From positions 23,625,239 to 23,689,238 of the forward strand of contig JAVGWX010000011.1 in assembly GCA_036924085.1 (NCBI GenBank): a stretch of DNA of 64,000 bases. The letters run 5' to 3'. Shown piece after piece: positions 61,765 to 64,000 of the stretch (the stretch's first letter is position 1; each line of letters begins with the position of its first letter). Below the pieces are notes generated by a model. The model was not told the origin of the DNA and ran no database searches. It worked only from the letters and a program-made list of their open reading frames with translations. Both the position numbers and the translations under genes were made by a program. Origin of the DNA: Ariolimax columbianus (Eukaryota; Mollusca; Gastropoda; Stylommatophora; Arionidae).

Positions 61765-63060
61765 TATTCTTCTTCGTCGTTTGCTCTCTAATAATCACAT
61801 CTATGTCCCTCATAAATCTGGCGGTCCATATCAGGCATGTCTTATCGCCATACAGTGTATCTCGCAATTGGGTTGGGGAAGTGTCATGTAGTTACTTTGC
61901 TACTCTCTTGTAGCCGGCATACCTGCAGAATATGTTCCAGTATGTGACGTTTGTTTTCCCCACACGTGCACATGTCTGTGTGTGTAATTTGTTATTAGTT
62001 GAATATATGATTTTTCAGTCTAGTCAAAGTCTGAATATTGTCACTTGATCTCTTCTTGTAAAAGAGTAATATGCTTCTGCTATATCAGATCTTCCGGTAA
62101 GATGGCGACCAAGCAACAGCTGCTCTCATGGTCTGCGATATTCGTGTGGTTTGTTCGTTCCACTTCATGTGTGGGACGCGGTGTTGTGTGACGATCATTT
62201 TCTAGCACGTCCTACGCTATTCACAGGAGGCATATGTGTGTAAATTTCATCGGAATTCGGAGATACACGATCTGTTCTTCGTGTGTAATAGAATACCCGT
62301 TGTTGGATAGGACATCACTACGGATTGCGCACCGTCCTTGGTTGGTGTGCACGACCTGCTTGGAAATTGCGTGCCATGACCGGAAGGTGTAAGGTGTGCT
62401 CATGCTTGGCGCTGCATTCCAGTGGCGCTGAGGTCGGCTAGCACTTCCCTGGAAGAGTGAAAAGTGAAATTAGTAGCCTGCCGATTACAGTGAGCTCACA
62501 AGCCAACCTCACCTCCTCGGGGTACACACTGGGCAAATAGAACCGTGAGGCTCTAGGCTAACGAGACAATGGCTCGCCTGGGGGGACGGGCTCCTTCAGG
62601 TTACTTGCAGATGTTGGCCCACCGCAGCTTGGAGAGGAGATGGGCGCCGGCAGTTGATTTCAAGCCTAAGAATCACACATGAGGACAAAATCCAAATCTA
62701 ATATACCGGATCGGTCGCAACCCGGGTCAGAGAGGGTTGGCGTGGGATTTTTATGTCTTCATGTGTGCCCCAACGACCTGATGGGTTACGGGATGAACTG
62801 AACTGAACTGATATCAGATCATGTGTGTTCCGTGTGCCCCTTGTCTTTGAAGTTAAATTTGATCATTGTCTTCATTTCTTCATATGTAGCCTTGCCTTCA
62901 GTCTGGGGTTTGGCTTCTCCCTCTGTTACCAGTCTACCTGCCTCCTCATTTCCGTGTATCTTACTCTACTGAACTTTCACTCAGTCTAAACTTTGACTTG
63001 CATGTATGATATGAGTGCCTGGGACAGGCTGCTCAATTCATTGTTTTCTGGTTTCTTGGG
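61765..63060 (-). pseudogene. LINE-C (RNase H type) with a nested element
   Basis: Minus strand right part 63060-62821: QSLD.VKVQ.SKIHGNEEAG, RLVTEGEAKPQTEGKATYEE (the RNase H end, GNEEAD now GNEEAG). Left part 62081-61765: DIAEAYYSFTRRDQVTIFRL, CTCGENKRHILEHILQVC, then a GACGAAGAAGAATAG tail. The two parts join across the 719-bp insert 62092-62810. Stops are present. Confidence 0.83.
62082..62820 (+). mobile_element. 719-bp element with 10-bp TSD
   Basis: ATATCAGATC at 62082-62091 and 62811-62820 bracket 62092-62810. The body is GC-richer than its flanks and has no open frame of note. Its last 55 bp (GTCTTCATGTGTGCCCCAAC, GACCTGATGGG, then CTGAACTGAACTGA) match the 3' end of LINE-B at 46793-46853. 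The rest is unlike the LINE-B tail. Possibly a LINE-B-dependent non-autonomous element or a divergent LINE 3' end. Confidence 0.87.
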
Positions 63061-63062
63061 AC

Positions 63063-63223
63063 CATTATGGCTTTAGAGGCTATTATGGCTGATAGGGGAT
63101 CTGTAGAGGCCATTATAGCTGATAGGGAAACTGTAGGGGCCAATATGGCTGATAGGGAATATGTTGGGGCCATTATAGCTGATAGGGAATTTGAAGGGGC
63201 CATTATGACTGACAGGGAATATC
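63063..63223. repeat. 36-bp array, about 4.5 copies
   Basis: GCCATTATAGCTGATAGGGA, A.T.T.GAGGGG units; 36 is a multiple of three, so both strands stay open. The LINE-A tail begins at its right edge. Confidence 0.92.
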
Positions 63224-64000
63224 TTCTTCTTCTTCTTCTTCTGCGTACGCAGTCAGACAGCAACCATTATTTTTTCGAAAAAAGCGGCGGTCATCCTGAG
63301 GCTCTCGCCACTGCCATAGAGCTTGTCTTGCAGTTCCACTGGTAATGGCCACATCTGCTCTCTCTGATCCTCGTATGTCGGGCAGTTCTGCAGCAGATGT
63401 TCAGCGGTCATTTTACCAGTACCGCACGGGCATTCGTCGGTACACCCTATCTTCAATTTGTTGAATAGGTGGTACCTCAGTCTGTTGTGGCCAGTGCGAA
63501 GTCTGAAGACCACGACCTGCTCTCTTCGGTTCAACTGGTAATAGGCATCGTTTTTGGTGTAACCAGTATGTTCGGTTTCCCATTTGGTCATGTATCTGGC
63601 TTTGATAAGCCGTTTTGACTCTTCGTACGTCATACTGGTATCTGTTTGTGGTAGTCTTGCACCTTCTTTTGCCAGTCTGTCTGCCTCCTCGTTGCCTTGG
63701 ATGTTGCAGTGTGACGGTACCCACTGTACCACTACCCTTTTTGGTGCGGACTGCTGGCACAGTTTGCAGAGTGCTGCTCTTAAGTCATTAAGCTCAGTGT
63801 TTTTCTGGCTTTTTAGCGCTGTGACTACCGCGAGAGCATCTGACAGCAGGACTATATGGCTCTCATTTTCACTGTGTGTCACCATTTCTTCCACTGCCGC
63901 CCTCAGTGCCTCTGCCTCCGCTCTGAAATTGCTTGTGTACTTACCAGTAGCGAATGACAGTGTTATTTTTCTGCCATTTGGTAGGTTCAGGAATGCTCCT
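63224..64000 (-). CDS. LINE-A RNase H ORF, 5' end beyond window
   Basis: An open minus frame runs from the window edge (64000) to a stop near 63253 (about 248 codons visible). GAFLNLPNGRKITLSFA, FRAEAEALRAAVEEM (catalytic Glu), IVLLSDALAVVTAL (Asp), VVQWVPSHCNIQGNEEAD (His, Asp), HTGYTKNDAYYQLNRREQ, VVVFRLRTGHNRLRYHL, CPCGTGKMTAEHLLQNCP. All expected RNase H residues remain except the N-terminal Asp, which would lie upstream. Tail (GAA)n appears as TTC on + at 63223-63242. RT and endonuclease would lie to the right if the copy is long. It is the least damaged LINE-A copy here. Confidence 0.88.

Overview
This window looks like intronic, repeat-saturated DNA from an animal, most likely an invertebrate and plausibly a gastropod mollusc (inference from the mix of non-LTR retrotransposons, tRNA-headed SINEs, mariner, Penelope-like and piggyBac-like pieces). 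There are no operons, no rRNA, no true tRNA genes and no CRISPR array. The only sequence that reads as host protein-coding is two phase-compatible internal exons on the + strand (44851-45249 and 61470-61674), so the rest is best seen as introns of one unrecognised gene, with a 16.2 kb intron between the two exons.

Nearly everything else is mobile-element debris. I use local labels. LINE-A is an RNase H LINE with a (GAA)n tail; A1, A2 and C are relatives. LINE-B is an endonuclease/RT-type LINE with a (CCTGA)n or (CTGAA)n tail. LINE-D, J, K and L are C-terminal tails only. LINE-E is an RNase H type with a YNQRATGT motif after the RNase H. LINE-F has endonuclease plus RT and a (GATT)n tail. LINE-G has a zinc-finger-like C-terminus. 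The last is a CR1-like LINE. SINE-1 has a clear tRNA head and an A-rich tail. SINE-2 has a (GAA)n tail. SINE-3 has a tRNA-like head and a conserved 3' hairpin. SINE-4 is tRNA-like with a conserved CCAGCTGTAAA block. SINE-1 and SINE-2 share a central core of about 35 bp.

Layout. 1-9 kb: LINE tails, a SINE-1 copy with a perfect 9-bp target-site duplication (TSD), a mariner fragment, SINE-2, and LINE-A1/A2 containing a minisatellite. 9-25.7 kb: tandem arrays (21, 36, 67, 33, 55/59, 33, 28 and 14 bp units), including a 4.0-kb satellite and one SINE-3 copy split open by two arrays; a decayed CR1-like LINE lies at 19.96-21.70 kb. 25.7-31 kb: pyrimidine-rich CTT tracts with a SINE-1 inside, then LINE-F, CR1 and SINE-4 pieces. 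31-44 kb: LINE tails, a 37-bp array, SINE-3, SINE-2 with a nested LINE-A, mariner ends, a LINE-A copy with a TSD, and LINE-G carrying a TTAA-flanked MITE. 44.85-45.25 kb: first exon. 45-61 kb: LINE-B nested in LINE-D, LINE-G with a 49-bp array, and a LINE-F copy stretched over 6 kb by nested insertions. 61.47-61.67 kb: second exon. 61.7-64 kb: LINE-C interrupted by a 719-bp element with a perfect 10-bp TSD, then a LINE-A copy with an open frame running off the window.

The main theme is tandem-array birth inside mobile elements. At least six arrays have units recognisable as pieces of the LINE, SINE or mariner that holds them. A second theme is nested retroposition: several insertions have perfect 10-14 bp TSDs, and LINE families differ in their short-repeat 3' tails.
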